In this document: piece by piece, positions 53,184 to 63,347 of the stretch | Layout of the letters: each line of letters starts with the position of its first letter | How positions within the stretch are numbered: the first letter of the stretch is position 1 | NCBI GenBank assembly: GCA_001949185.1 | Contig: BDGG01000009.1 | Span: 274,822 to 338,821 of the forward strand | DNA from: Ramazzottius varieornatus | Taxonomy: Eukaryota > Tardigrada > Eutardigrada > Parachela > Ramazzottiidae | Length of the DNA: 64,000 nucleotides | Direction of reading: 5' to 3' | The notes under the pieces: generated by a model | What the model was told of the DNA's origin: nothing | The model's input: only the letters and a program-made list of their open reading frames with translations | Database searches by the model: none | Position numbers and translations under genes: made by a program

Positions 53184-55656
53184 ATGGATGTTATGTGGAT
53201 TAATATGCTTTTGTTTGTTTGCTTGTTCTTCTGCAAATCTTGTGAAGCTCGGTCAGTGAAATTTTATTCTTGAAATATTTGTGAGGCCGGCTGACCAAAC
53301 GTACAATATTTCTATTCTAAGTGGGGCACGCTTTCAGCCAATAACCACGGGAACGTGCGCAGCTTGGGAAATCGGTCCCGTACATTTCGTTTGCCGACCT
53401 GCCAAAGTCGCCCCCCGTATCCTATCTATCCCACCTATCCACGTGATACACATGCTTGCTTATTGCAGTGTCGAAATGCACGACAAATTCGGGGATCGGG
53501 CGGTGCGCGGCGCTAACGTCGAGCTGCATGGATATGGGCGGGTCCGTCGCGGAGGAGATCCGGCTTAAAGACGGTTCGAAAGCCCTGGATTCGTGTTCGG
53601 ATGAGGAAGTATGCTGTGTACTTTACTCTTCTCCCTACCGGGACACCTGTACCAGTTGTGGGCGGAAAGGCAACGAGGCTCGGGTGCGTAGCTCTAACCT
53701 GGAGCGACGCATGGACGTGGTGCCTACAGTCCATTTGAGCAAACTGCGTGTCCTGCGTGACGTCCAGCAGGACGCTGCGCCCTACCGACAAGAACGGATC
53801 CTCAATGGCAACGACGCAGACAAGAACGAATGGTGCTGGCAGGTTGGTCCAAGCTTTTCTTCTCAGTGAAATGAAAGCGGAATTAATTGTATTCTGTTTT
53901 CAAAAGGTGGCTTTGTTGAATACGGATGGTACCATCATTGGCAGCGGATCTTTACTTGATGGCCGTTATGTCGTTACTGCCGCCCATAAGGTTGCAGGGT
54001 GAGAATCAATGAATCAAACAGGTTGTATTTCAAGTGGCGCACGCGTTTAGCCAACAAGAATGGACAGGTGTGCCGCTTGAGATACCATAACAATCTTATG
54101 CGTTCCGTTTGCCGACCTTCCATGTTGACTTACCGTAAATGGACCCTAAATATCTTGACCATATTTTTCAGGAAGAATTCTAGCAGTCTAGTGGTGCTTG
54201 TAGGGCAACATGACTTTTCTACACCAATCACGGCGGAGGCCAACAATACCATCTGGTATGGGAAGCCCGAAGAGATCATCATACACGACAAGTATAATCC
54301 CGAGGTACACTGCCTGGTCTTTTTGGAAGCTTTCACAAATTCCAGTTGAGTGATTAGTTAAGTTAGCATGGGGTTTTCGTGCAGACATTGGACCACAACA
54401 TCGCTTTGATTCGCATCCCGCCTATCGCTTGCAGCGCCGCCAACGTTTGTCCGTTGTGCCTAAATGACATGAGCTATAACACGGACTTTATGGTGTCACT
54501 GTCCAACTGCTACATTACCGGGTGGGGCGCTACTGTTAGTCGGGAAGCATCACCGGTCCTCCAAGAAGCCCGTGTCCGCATACTAAGGTACCTTCTATCT
54601 TCGATTGTGAATGTACGAGGTACAGGACGTAATTCGGGCATAGCGATTCCGCATCACAATTCGGGAAATGAGAAAAGTTTAAGCACCGTGATCAACGCTT
54701 GATTAATATCTCATCGTACGTCTGTTGATACAACTTTGAGCTCTATAACATTGGACAAACCCATGTGTCTCCCACGACAGATTGATCTGACCTACAGCAT
54801 TTTACCGTTCCCAAACCTGTTTAGACCTTGAGAAGAGAGGCCGATGTACCTCATGAGACAGAAACTTGTGATTACGTGCAACAGGAAATGAGGAGCAATA
54901 TGTCCGAATTATGTCTTGTACTTCGTATGGAAGGTTTGCAAAGGAATTCACCCAGATCGTCCTCGCAAATGGCGCACATTCGTTGTCTTATTTGCTGACA
55001 ACGTGCGCCACTCGACAAAAACTCGACGAGATCGTGCTCTCAAGTAGCGTACATTGTCACTGTTATTCACTGAGAGTGTGCGTCACTTGGAAGAACGAAC
55101 TGGCGAAACGTATTTGTCGACGTCTTGGATGCTCGATCGTGAAAAACGAGTGGCTAAAATTTGACGATATATTTTTGTGATTTCTGCTAGTATGGAAGAA
55201 TGCGTACGCAAGTTCGCGGCGGTGGGTTTGTTGGACGTTGTTCTGCCCCTATCGGCCTTCTGTGCCGAAGGCGTGTCGGACTGGTCCTACAACACGCCAT
55301 ACAGTGGTCCGCTACCCGTTATATCGACCTGCAGCGGGGATGGTGGTGGTCCCTTGGTTTGTGAGGGTGGAGATGGCAAGTGGCGTCTGATGGGTATGAT
55401 CGCCATGGGCGTGGACGACTGCCAGCAGACGCGCATCTCCGCTCCGACCGTCTTCGTCAACGCCGGCATGTATAACGAGTGGACAGGGGATGTCAAGGCC
55501 AGACGAGGCACTACCAGCCAAACGGTCAAGATGACCAGGGGTATCCCGCCGGCGAAAAACACAACGGCCCTTTCTCCTGTTATAACGCCGGCTTCGGAGG
55601 GCTCGACCGAAAGTGGCGATCCACCACGTGATGTATTTAATCGAGGACGAAGATGA
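53184..55656 (+). CDS. Clip-type serine protease homologue, catalytic Ser lost
   Basis: Secreted pseudoprotease. Exons 53184-53241, 53469-53842, 53907-53998, 54172-54304, 54385-54587 and 55191-55656 give 441 residues. A signal peptide is followed by a clip-like Cys-rich domain (SKCTTNSGIGRCAALTSSC, then CSDEEVCCV). In the S1 domain, His171 (TAAHK) and Asp222 (DHNIAL) are present, but the active-site motif reads CSGDGGGPLVC: Gly338 replaces the nucleophile Ser (55342-55344). It should therefore be inactive, like arthropod SPHs that act as cofactors in melanisation or immunity. The C-terminal 70 residues are Thr/Pro-rich. The exon 1 donor (GTGAAG) is weak and the least certain part. Three introns carry family A repeats. 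Confidence 0.88.
53283..53402. repeat. Family A MITE copy, protease homologue intron 1
   Basis: Left AGGCCGGCTGACCAAACGTA, core TAAGTGGGGCACGC / AACGTGCGCAGCTTGG, right CATTTCGTTTGCCGACCT. Confidence 0.85.
54003..54121. repeat. Family A MITE copy, protease homologue intron 3
   Basis: Left decayed; core CAAGTGGCGCACGCGT / AGGTGTGCCGCTTGAG; right CGTTCCGTTTGCCGACC. It fills most of a 173-base intron. Confidence 0.82.
54930..55126. repeat. Family A MITE copy, double hairpin, protease homologue intron 5
   Basis: Left GAAGGTTTGCAAAGGAATTC; cores AAATGGCGCACATT / AACGTGCGCCACTCG and AAGTAGCGTACATT / GTGTGCGTCACTTGG; right GTATTTGTCGACGTC. Confidence 0.86.
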
Positions 55657-56409
55657 AGGTATCTCTGAGTACCAGGATTCAACATCCTCTCCTGTAGTTG
55701 CTCAACTGAAATTGGTTGTTGTTACCACATGCTGGACATGTTGTATGACTGATCTGTTTATTCATACCATTTTGGCCTTTTTCTTTCAGAAATAATATTT
55801 CTCATTGCCCACTTTACGAATGATTGCGAAGGAATTCGACTTGTTACGACTACTGATAGGCGCTTTCCGGAAACTTTCCCAAGAGCTTTCTACTGTGGAT
55901 GTATGACTCACGAGTGGTTATGGTTTCGTTTCTTACGTAACGTGGCTTCAGTCTTTGACGGACCAAGCTTTAATGGATTTTGATATGCCATCGATCTGTT
56001 GACCGTCATGCAAATCAGGGTTAGTGGTTGATTTTAGCATATCACTTCAATATCCATCGTCCATCCAGGGAAGACCAGCAACTACAGACCAGCGCGCAGC
56101 GGAAGGTCAAAGACATATACCCAACTGAGGAGCTAAGTGAAAGATGATCGGAATTTTGCATGCAGAACGGTCTGGTTTTCAAACTCAAGACGTTTAGGTT
56201 TTTATACTGTAAATGTTTGTTCGAACGTGATCCTCGTCGTCAACTTTGTCCGTCGTCCCTCCCTCTTCTCTCTTTATCAGGGCACTCAGTCAGCACAAAT
56301 CATTAAAACACTAGCCCAAGACGATGAACCAAACTTAGGGCTGTATTCTCCAGTGATGATTTCTCTCTTATTCAATTTTCATAATCGCTATTTTCTCCCC
56401 GTCGACCTC
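55657..56409. other. Intergenic and 5' region of K+ channel A
   Basis: There is a strong pyrimidine-rich splice acceptor (TCTTCTCTCTTTATCAG) ending at 56280. The reading frame stays open from 56281 into the channel gene, so a 5' UTR or N-terminal coding intron probably ends here. Confidence 0.5.
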
Positions 56410-59235
56410 ATGGCGCTTTCTCGTTCCATGAACAAACAACGTCCCAAGACCGCCGTTTATCACCATCGACCAGTTGTGGACTTACCTGCAAATTCCAGCG
56501 AGCTCCGCGATGACGTCATCGATGCCGAACTGGGCAAAGTTCTCCATCGGAAAAGTATCAGTTTCGAAGCTGACAGCTTCCATTCGCCCATCACGCCACC
56601 CTCAACTCCGCAATACTCAGACCCTTTCGAAGTAGTCCGTATCAACGTTTCCGGCAAACGATTCGAGACTTTGGCGGGAACTCTGACGCGCTTCCCCAAC
56701 TCTCTGCTCGGCGACCCTTCTCGCCGCCAACGCTACTTCAACCCAGCTCGGAATGAATACTTCCTTGATCGCAATCGCTTCTGCTTCGACACAATATTAG
56801 AAATGTATCAGACTGGTCAAGGACTGTGTCGACCTTCAATGGTTCCTCTCCAAACCTTCGTTCGGGAGTTATGTTTTTATGATTTGGGTGAAGACGTCTT
56901 GCAGACCTTCTTGGATGGTGAAGGGATGTTGCGAGAACAGGTTGTCGCACCTAAGCAGAAATTCCAGAAATTTATCTGGTCCATGTTCGAGGCTTCCGAT
57001 GGCTCGATATTCCCCAAAGCCATTGCCGGTCTGAACGTCGTCATGGTCCTTCTCGCCATCATCAACTTCTGTGTGCAAACCTTGCCGGAATTCCAACCGA
57101 GAGATTTGGTGGTGAACGGCACCATGGTGGATAATTTGGCCATGCGAGGAGAAAGGAATTCGGGGAACCCGTTTTTCGTTATCGAGACGATCTGTACAAC
57201 TTGGTTTACGTTGGATTTGGTGGTTCGCTTTGCCGTTAGCCCTATCAAGAAAGCGTTCTGTCTTCACTTGATGAATGTGATTGATGTCCTGTCCATATTA
57301 CCGTATTTTGTCGACTTGACACTGTCAATCACCGACGCCGATAATGTATCGGCTACTCCGACCAAAATCCTTTTCTTGACCACGCTGAGAATTCTTCGTG
57401 TCATCAAAATCTTCCGAGTCTTCAAACTGGTACGTACAAAAATCTACAGCCTGAGGGGGCCAAGTGACTACCACTTGCATAAAGCGCTTTAATGCATAAA
57501 GCGCTTTAAAAAATTCAGTTTATGTATTTTTCGCCCAGTCCTTCACACTTTTCATACAGCTTTTCAAGCAGTTTCCAATGGAATGCGGTACACTCACGTC
57601 GGCTGAGAAATAGTTTGGAAAAGCTGGCCAGAATGACTTCCGGTGGGGAAGTCCTCTCCCCCTGACCGAAACGTCATTTCTAAAATTCTGCGTTCCACTA
57701 CCAAACCCCAATTCGATTTCAGCATACCTAAAGATATCCAGACTGTTATCAAAAATCAGAGAACACCACAGAAGCGCTAGGCTGAATTGAAAAATGAATT
57801 AACACTGTCGACCTTGACCATTCTGCCGGGAAAACTGCTTTTGCTGTAAAAATCATAGCTCTTGTCCTGAGCGGCAAATCCATACTATTGACCACTTCTT
57901 CTGTAGCCCTATTGTTGTTCTAATCACATTAAACAAATTTACCGCACGACCTGAACGCAAAAAAAAAATTTTGGAAGACGGCCCGGTTTCCAGGGCCGTC
58001 TTCCAAAATAGTGGATTTTTCTCTGCGGACGTTCACTGATTTTCTGTCGATTTTGACTTCCTCTGATCGGATTCCTGGCCTGTAAATTTCAAGCAGTAGT
58101 AAAGAGGGTGTTGAATCAAGGAGGATTAGTTTCGAAGTCCGGCAACAATTCGGTCAAGATCGCCCTAATTATATAGGTGGTAGTCACTTGGCCCCCTCAG
58201 GCTGTATTTTCCCTATGAGTTTCATGGTGGCTAAACGTAACGCACAAGATCATCGGCTGAAATGGCGCACGTTTTCGAACTCTATCACTGTAAACATGTG
58301 CCGCTTGGAAAGACGATCTTGACGAGTTTGGTTGCTTTCCCAAGTGGCGCACGCTTTCGTTAGTATCAGCTGGAAGCGTGAGCCACTGGAAACTGACGAT
58401 CTTGAACGTTTCGTTTGCCGGCCTGCCAAATTTCCCACCTCCAAGGAATAGTGTAATGGTATTAATTTTGGGCTTTCTGGTTCCAGGGTCGGTACTCCAA
58501 TGGTCTCCAGATTTTGGGATTGACGATGAAGGCTGCGCGGTACGAAGTAGGCTTGATGTTGGTGGTGGTCGGAATCGGCGTTATCGTTTTCAGCGCAGCA
58601 GTATATTATGCTGAACTGGGTTCCGGTTCCGACTTTGAGAGCATACCAGCAGGCTTCTGGTGGGCCATTATCACATGGACCACTGTCGGTTACGGCGATA
58701 TCGTGCCTAAGTCTATTATCGGAAAGATCGTGGGAGCGTTTTGTGCCTTATGTGGTATACTGGGGCTATCCTTCATGGTGCCGGTCATCGTTGCGCATTT
58801 TGAGCATTTCTTTTACCGTAAGTTGGTCCGTTCTCACTTCGCAAATAAATTTTGGTTGTTTGATCCCTTGAAACTTTGCTGAAGAAAACCCTTCAATCCA
58901 AACCTTCTGGCTTGATTAATACAGGCAGAAGATATTTCGCCAAATACGATTCTGCTGACTCACGCAAGGTCATCCACTAAAATGTTGACCATCTGTCTTT
59001 TTCAGGAGCTCAAGATCTGGAAAAGTTGGACGAAGTTTTCGAAGACCTGCGACAGCAGCGGATGTACCCACGCCTTGCAAAGCGGCTAAGCACACAGAGC
59101 AGTCATAGTCATGGAGAGCTGACCTTTTCGTCGTCTTCGTGCAACGGCGAGATCGGCCACTCGTCAAGGACTCCGCTGCCAGGCAAGCGGAGATCGGAAA
59201 CGCTTGTAAATATTAACGAGCTGGCCGAACACTGA
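56410..59235 (+). CDS. Shaker-type (Kv1) voltage-gated K+ channel A
   Basis: Plasma-membrane K+ channel alpha subunit. Exons 56410-57429, 58487-58817 and 59006-59235 give 526 residues. A T1 tetramerisation domain (about 75-170; VRINVSGKRFETL, FPNSLLGD, NEYFLDRNRFCFDTIL) precedes six spans. S4 is LRILRVIKIFRVFKL joined across the intron to GRYSNGLQ. The pore is the canonical TTVGYGD, and S6 ends VPVIVAHFEHFFYR. The C tail is Ser-rich and lacks the Shaker ETDV PDZ ligand (it ends NELAEH). The start is uncertain: the frame is open from an acceptor at 56280, and ATGs at 56356 and 56410 compete. Intron 1 contains a 758-bp transposon and a double family A copy. It is paired in tandem with channel B. 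Confidence 0.92.
57476..57509. repeat. 17-bp tandem duplication
   Basis: TGCATAAAGCGCTTTAA occurs twice in direct succession, inside the left arm of the 758-bp element. Each unit contains the palindrome AAAGCGCTTT. Confidence 0.92.
57968..58009. repeat. Perfect 17-bp hairpin inside the transposon
   Basis: ATTTTGGAAGACGGCCC, an 8-base loop, then the exact reverse complement. It follows a run of A. Confidence 0.92.
58226..58424. repeat. Family A MITE copy, double hairpin, K+ channel A intron 1
   Basis: Left GGTGGCTAAACGTAACGC; cores AAATGGCGCACG / ACATGTGCCGCTTGG and AAGTGGCGCACGCTTTC / GCGTGAGCCACTGG; right CGTTTCGTTTGCCGGCC. It begins 22 bases after the 758-bp transposon. Confidence 0.88.
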
Positions 59236-59706
59236 CTCATGCACAGCCAATTTCCGTGTTATGTCAAGCCTCCATTTGTTTTTCCAAACGATTCATTGTT
59301 TATTTACTAGCCGCCGATGCTTTAAGTAGGCGCCGTAAGATGGGTGACTTCTCGGCGAGTGATCGCTGTGACGTGATAGGTATAACTTGGACGAGGCTAA
59401 CCTTGAGCAGCTATAAATACCTCCCAAAAATTCGCTGACCACATAGCAAAAAGCTCGAATCCAAAATTAGCACCGGTCGATCATGCTGTAAATCAAACAC
59501 GTCCCATAAAACTCACCTCTTTTCAGAATAAGCGTATAGGATTTCACACTGCCGGCTCAAGTTCACCGGAAAATCGTTCGCCGTTTACCGTCTGTTTATG
59601 GCTTTCTTAGAAAAGTTTATTTGCGTTGGTTTCAGGTATCTGTTTGTTGACTGTAATACTGTTTTACTGTGCCAGTTCAGAACTTAAACTCGTATCGCGC
59701 ATAGCG
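59236..59706. other. Intergenic / 5' region of K+ channel B
   Basis: A pyrimidine-rich acceptor (GCGTTGGTTTCAG) ends near 59637 and the frame is open from there to the ATG at 59707, parallel to channel A. Otherwise no feature. Confidence 0.45.
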
Positions 59707-61616
59707 ATGTTCAAAGTACAACTGCAACAACGCATCTACAATCCTAACCGGCGAACCAGCGAGGCTGGTCCACGGAAGCCTTTTCAAGTTCGCAAAGTGG
59801 TGTGTCCCTCGAAGCCGCCTTCCAAAAACTCGACTGAAGACAGTGAATACCCGGTCGAGAGTCCTGTCACCATAAACGTCAGCGGTCAGCGCTTCGAGAC
59901 TCGTATTAGCACGTTAGAACGCTTCCCCGACTCCCTTCTGGGCAACGCCGACCGGCGAGCCAAGTATTACGACCAGGTCAGGAACGAGTACTTCTTTGAG
60001 CGTAACCGGCGTTACTTTTCGGCCATTCTGGAGTTTTATCAGAGTAACGGCATCATGCGCCGACCGGAAAACGTCATGGTTCACCATCTAGTGTCGGAGA
60101 TACTGTTCTTCGGTTTGGGGCAGGACGTATTGGAGAGATTTTTGCATGATGAGGACATGCTCTTCTTAAAGAAACCTGTCCCGAAAAATCCGCTACAGCG
60201 ACAGTTATGGGACATGTTCGAGTACCCGGCCAGTTCCAGATGGGCGAAAATGGTGGCTGCAGTCAATGTCGTCCTTGTTATTATGGCTGTTATCAACACC
60301 TGTGTCCAGACTTTGCCCGAGTATCGTGAATCTGATCCGTTACAATGCAGTCCCAATAATCGTAGTTCGGAGTACGCAATCGAAGGAGTTACGTCGGAAG
60401 GGATGACTGGGTTTTTTGCCGTTGAAATCCTTTGCAACAGTTGGTTTCTTGTGGACTTGGTGATCCGTCTCACGGCCACGCCCACCCGCCGCACCTTCTT
60501 CTGCCAAATCATGAACATCATCGACGTACTATCTATTGTTCCTTTCGTCTTCGATCTTGGACTGTACTTGAGTGGAACCGTGTAAGGCAGCTACACTTGC
60601 CACTCCAGATTTTTTTTCGAATCGTGGAGAGTTGTCTAGCTCCCCGTAAAATTAAATTTCTGGCATTTTTCTACGGAAAACGTGCCTTCCCAGGTCCTGC
60701 CTAGCGAAACCACGACAGTTAGTTTCGAGAAAGGGCAAAACCGACTCAAAGTTCGAAATGGGAGCTGGGCAGGCGACTCGACCAATTCCTTGGCCAAGTG
60801 GCGCACGCTCACAGCTGGTATCAGCGAAAACATGCGCGACTTGAGATAACGATCTGCATGTGTATGTTTGCCGAGTTGCTCAATACTTCCCCACGATTTC
60901 GGATAACTGTCATTTGTTCATCCACGGACGTCTGTTTTAGGGAAGATCCAGACGCTCCTGCTGGTGGGCTGGTTTTGCTCGTTGTCTTGCGGCTCTTTCG
61001 TATTTTACGAATCTTCCGTATCCTGAAACTCAGTCGCTATTCTGATGGGTTGGAAATTTTATGGCTAACCCTGAAATCTGCTCGGCAGGAGTTAACCGTC
61101 ATGTTTCTTTTGGTGTCCATTGGACTGACGGTGTTCAGCGGCGCCATCTACGCCGCTGAATTCGGTCATCCAAAGAGTGACTTCCACAGCATCCCTGATT
61201 CATTTTGGTGGACCATCATCACCGGCACATCAGTGGGATACGGCGACATGATACCCAAACGACCTATTGGCAAACTGATTGGTGCCGTGTGCTCGGTTTC
61301 CGGTGTGATATGCTTGGCCTTTTTCGTTCCCATCGTCGTAGCGCATTTCGAATACTACTTCCACCGTAAGACAGCTTACTTTCTCCTGCTCGATCGAAAG
61401 CAGCCAAGTTTCAATACTAATTTTAGCCTTGTTTGGGTATTTTCAGATGGTAAAGAATTGAAAAGACTGCAAGATGTTCTTGACCAATATAACAACCAGC
61501 AAACGGACCATCCGTCAGAATGGAAGCCGTACTTGGTCGTGGACGAGGGCGTACCGAACCCGAAAGTTACTTTCGCACCTGCAGTCGACCTAGAAACTGG
61601 GGAAAAGCTGCACTAA
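59707..61616 (+). CDS. Shaker-type (Kv1) voltage-gated K+ channel B, TSVGYGD pore
   Basis: Second K+ channel gene, same strand, 471 bp after channel A. Exons 59707-60581, 60941-61365 and 61447-61616 give 489 residues. The T1 domain (VTINVSGQRFETRI, FPDSLLGN, NEYFFERNRRYFSAIL) and six spans are intact. S4 reads LRLFRILRIFRILKLSRYSDG with six basic residues. The pore is TSVGYGD, a Ser in place of the second Thr of the usual TTVGYGD (61230-61232). The S6-tail intron matches channel A in position and phase, but the earlier intron lies in the S3-S4 loop, not after S4. The stop codon abuts a transposon end. A possible AATAAA lies at 62367. Confidence 0.93.
60759..60881. repeat. Family A MITE copy, K+ channel B intron 1
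   Basis: Left GGGAGCTGGGCAGGCGACTC, core AAGTGGCGCACGCTC / ACATGCGCGACTTG, right TGTATGTTTGCCGAG. Confidence 0.86.
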
Positions 61617-62210
61617 GTACACGCGGCTGGCCTAATTATTGGCCTGGACAAAACTTCTAGCCGGACGGGCTGGCGACAGTCTAACGCAAAGATTGTTTGT
61701 CATAGCAGAAACTAGCCCTGTGACGTCAGCGAGTAACATTTCGCAGTGCAATATGCGGAATACAGTGTCATTCTGGATTTCGTTTCTTATCTCGTACTTC
61801 TTTTCCCATCTTGAGGAAGGTTAGCCTGGAATATGCCGGAAGGTCTTAAGAGCAAGAGAGCGAAAGAATACGTAGGATAGCCTGAAAAAGGAAGTTCCTG
61901 CGGTTGCCTTCATAAGGTGGCGGATTACGTAAGTAGAGGCCTTTCCGGCGAGAAAAGTCAAGTTTAACGTTGATTTACCATCAGAGCTGTATTTTCCTAG
62001 CAAATAACCATGCATATAGAAGGAACCAAATCTACGATGATTGAGAAGATCTCTGCAAACGTCTGGTTGTTCGTGTAGGTAAAACGGTAATGTGTGGTAA
62101 AACCAGTTCTGTTTCGGCCGCAAGCGAATACAGCTGGCGGAGCCGCGGATTCGGAAATCAGTGACCAGAAATTTTGACCAGGCCAAGAATTAGGCCAGCC
62201 GCGTGTACTT
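61616..62210. mobile_element. ~595-bp inverted-repeat element at the channel B stop
   Basis: The left arm AGTACACGCGGCTGGCCTAA and its inverted copy ending at about 62210 match over about 42 bp with few mismatches. TA lies outside each end; on the left that TA is the TA of the channel B stop codon TAA (61614-61616). No coding frame inside. Confidence 0.82.
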
Positions 62211-62825
62211 TACCTTTTGTTTACCCTGGATATACCAGAAGACAACCGAGAGCGATGAAAACGCTACTTATACCTTTTACATCGTTGTACTCTACTCAAA
62301 TAAGTTTATACTTCGGGGGCGAAGATGCTCAAGACCGGGTCGGTCTGGGTTTACGCAAAGATACAAAATAAAGCCGTAATAACCAACCCTGAAATCTACA
62401 GCGAAGCGTCTCCCTTCTAGAATGGTCGATGCGTCACTTTTAGTCTTACGTGTCTATGGAAGAGAGCAAACGCCATTTTGAATTTCGCTCAAGGAAAAAG
62501 AGCAAAATGATAACCATGCATGCATATTACGAAACTGCAGCAGATACGGTAGTCAGATTTTGTCATTTCGAACAAATATCACGAGCTTTGATACTGTATC
62601 GATCATGATATCCAATAATTTTTCTCAGTAAAGAATGTGACAGTCGTTGAAGAGGAACAGAAAAAAGCTTCGGGTGGACGAACCTGTGTTGGACATCGGC
62701 AAAGGAAGCCCCACAGATCGTTCTCTCGAGTGGCGCACGTTCCATTGTTTTTGATCGAGCGCGTGCGCCACTTGGGATAGCGATCAGTGTGGATGCATTT
62801 GCAGACGCCCCATCTGGTATACAGT
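62211..62825. other. Intergenic spacer with one family A copy
   Basis: Holds a candidate poly(A) signal AATAAA at 62367-62372 and the family A copy at 62691-62812. No gene. Confidence 0.45.
62691..62812. repeat. Family A MITE copy, intergenic
   Basis: Left GGACATCGGCAAAGGAAGCC, core CGAGTGGCGCACGTTCC / GCGCGTGCGCCACTTGG, right GATGCATTTGCAGACG. It ends 14 bases before the stop of the neighbouring minus-strand gene. Confidence 0.87.
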
Positions 62826-63347
62826 TTAACAATTGGCATGTAGATGTTCAATTACGTCGGCTTTGGCTTCTTGGCGAATTTCCCTGTGATTATTGATGGC
62901 TCTGATGAGCTGGACCTTATCTTTTCCGGCGCGGCACAAGGCCACCACGTAGCCACGATAGGGTACCTCGAAAGCAGTGTTGTCTTTCCGTTTCAGGCAA
63001 TCTGCACTGTCCCAGTTTCCCAGACCTTTGCACTCCAGTTGACCGATAAAGCGATACTTGAGCAGGTAACAGAAGCGTCCAGTCAGGCGGTACTGACACT
63101 TGTGGCCGAAGACGTCCGTCCAGTCCGACTTCTTGTTGAAGGCAATACCCAAAAAGTCCTTTCCCAGTTTGACCATCTGCTTAGCGATGCCAATGTACAA
63201 TGGAATATCGACCACGGCCAGCTTTCGGTTTCGTTCTATGGTGGATGTGGCCGTCAGAGGCTCTCCTAGAGCAGGCGGCTTGGACCGAACGCCGACCGAG
63301 ACCGCCACCAGCAACAGCGCAACTTGAACGGGAAGCCGAACAGCCAT
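62826..63347 (-). CDS. Small secreted Cys-rich protein, unknown
   Basis: Single exon, 173 residues. A clear signal peptide (MAVRLPVQVALLLVAVSVGVRS) leaves a mature basic protein with six cysteines (GHKCQ, GRFCY, LECKG, SADCL, ALCRA and the C-terminal NC), enough for three disulfides. The N-terminal third is helical (VDIPLYIGIAKQMVKLGKDF). The Cys spacing does not match a family I recognise. The final codon is a Cys. No homology-based function can be given; a secreted effector, binding or matrix role is possible. Confidence 0.75.
   Translation of the reverse strand: MAVRLPVQVALLLVAVSVGVRSKPPALGEPLTATSTIERNRKLAVVDIPLYIGIAKQMVKLGKDFLGIAFNKKSDWTDVFGHKCQYRLTGRFCYLLKYRFIGQLECKGLGNWDSADCLKRKDNTAFEVPYRGYVVALCRAGKDKVQLIRAINNHREIRQEAKADVIEHLHANC

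Larger units (their letters stand above)
57447..58204. mobile_element. TA-flanked 758-bp inverted-repeat transposon, K+ channel A intron 1
   Basis: Both ends begin CAGCCTGAGGGGGCCAAGTG; the inverted match runs 28 bp without error and is bordered by TA on each side. It is a Tc1/mariner-like layout without a transposase frame. It starts 18 bases after the exon 1 donor. Inside are a 17-bp tandem duplication and a 17-bp perfect hairpin. Confidence 0.92.

Noticed and set aside
2822-62812. Regularly recurring GTGGCGCA/TGCGCCAC palindromes as a CRISPR array
   Set aside because: Spacing is irregular over kilobases, copies have terminal inverted repeats and sit in introns of animal genes; this is a transposable element family, not CRISPR.
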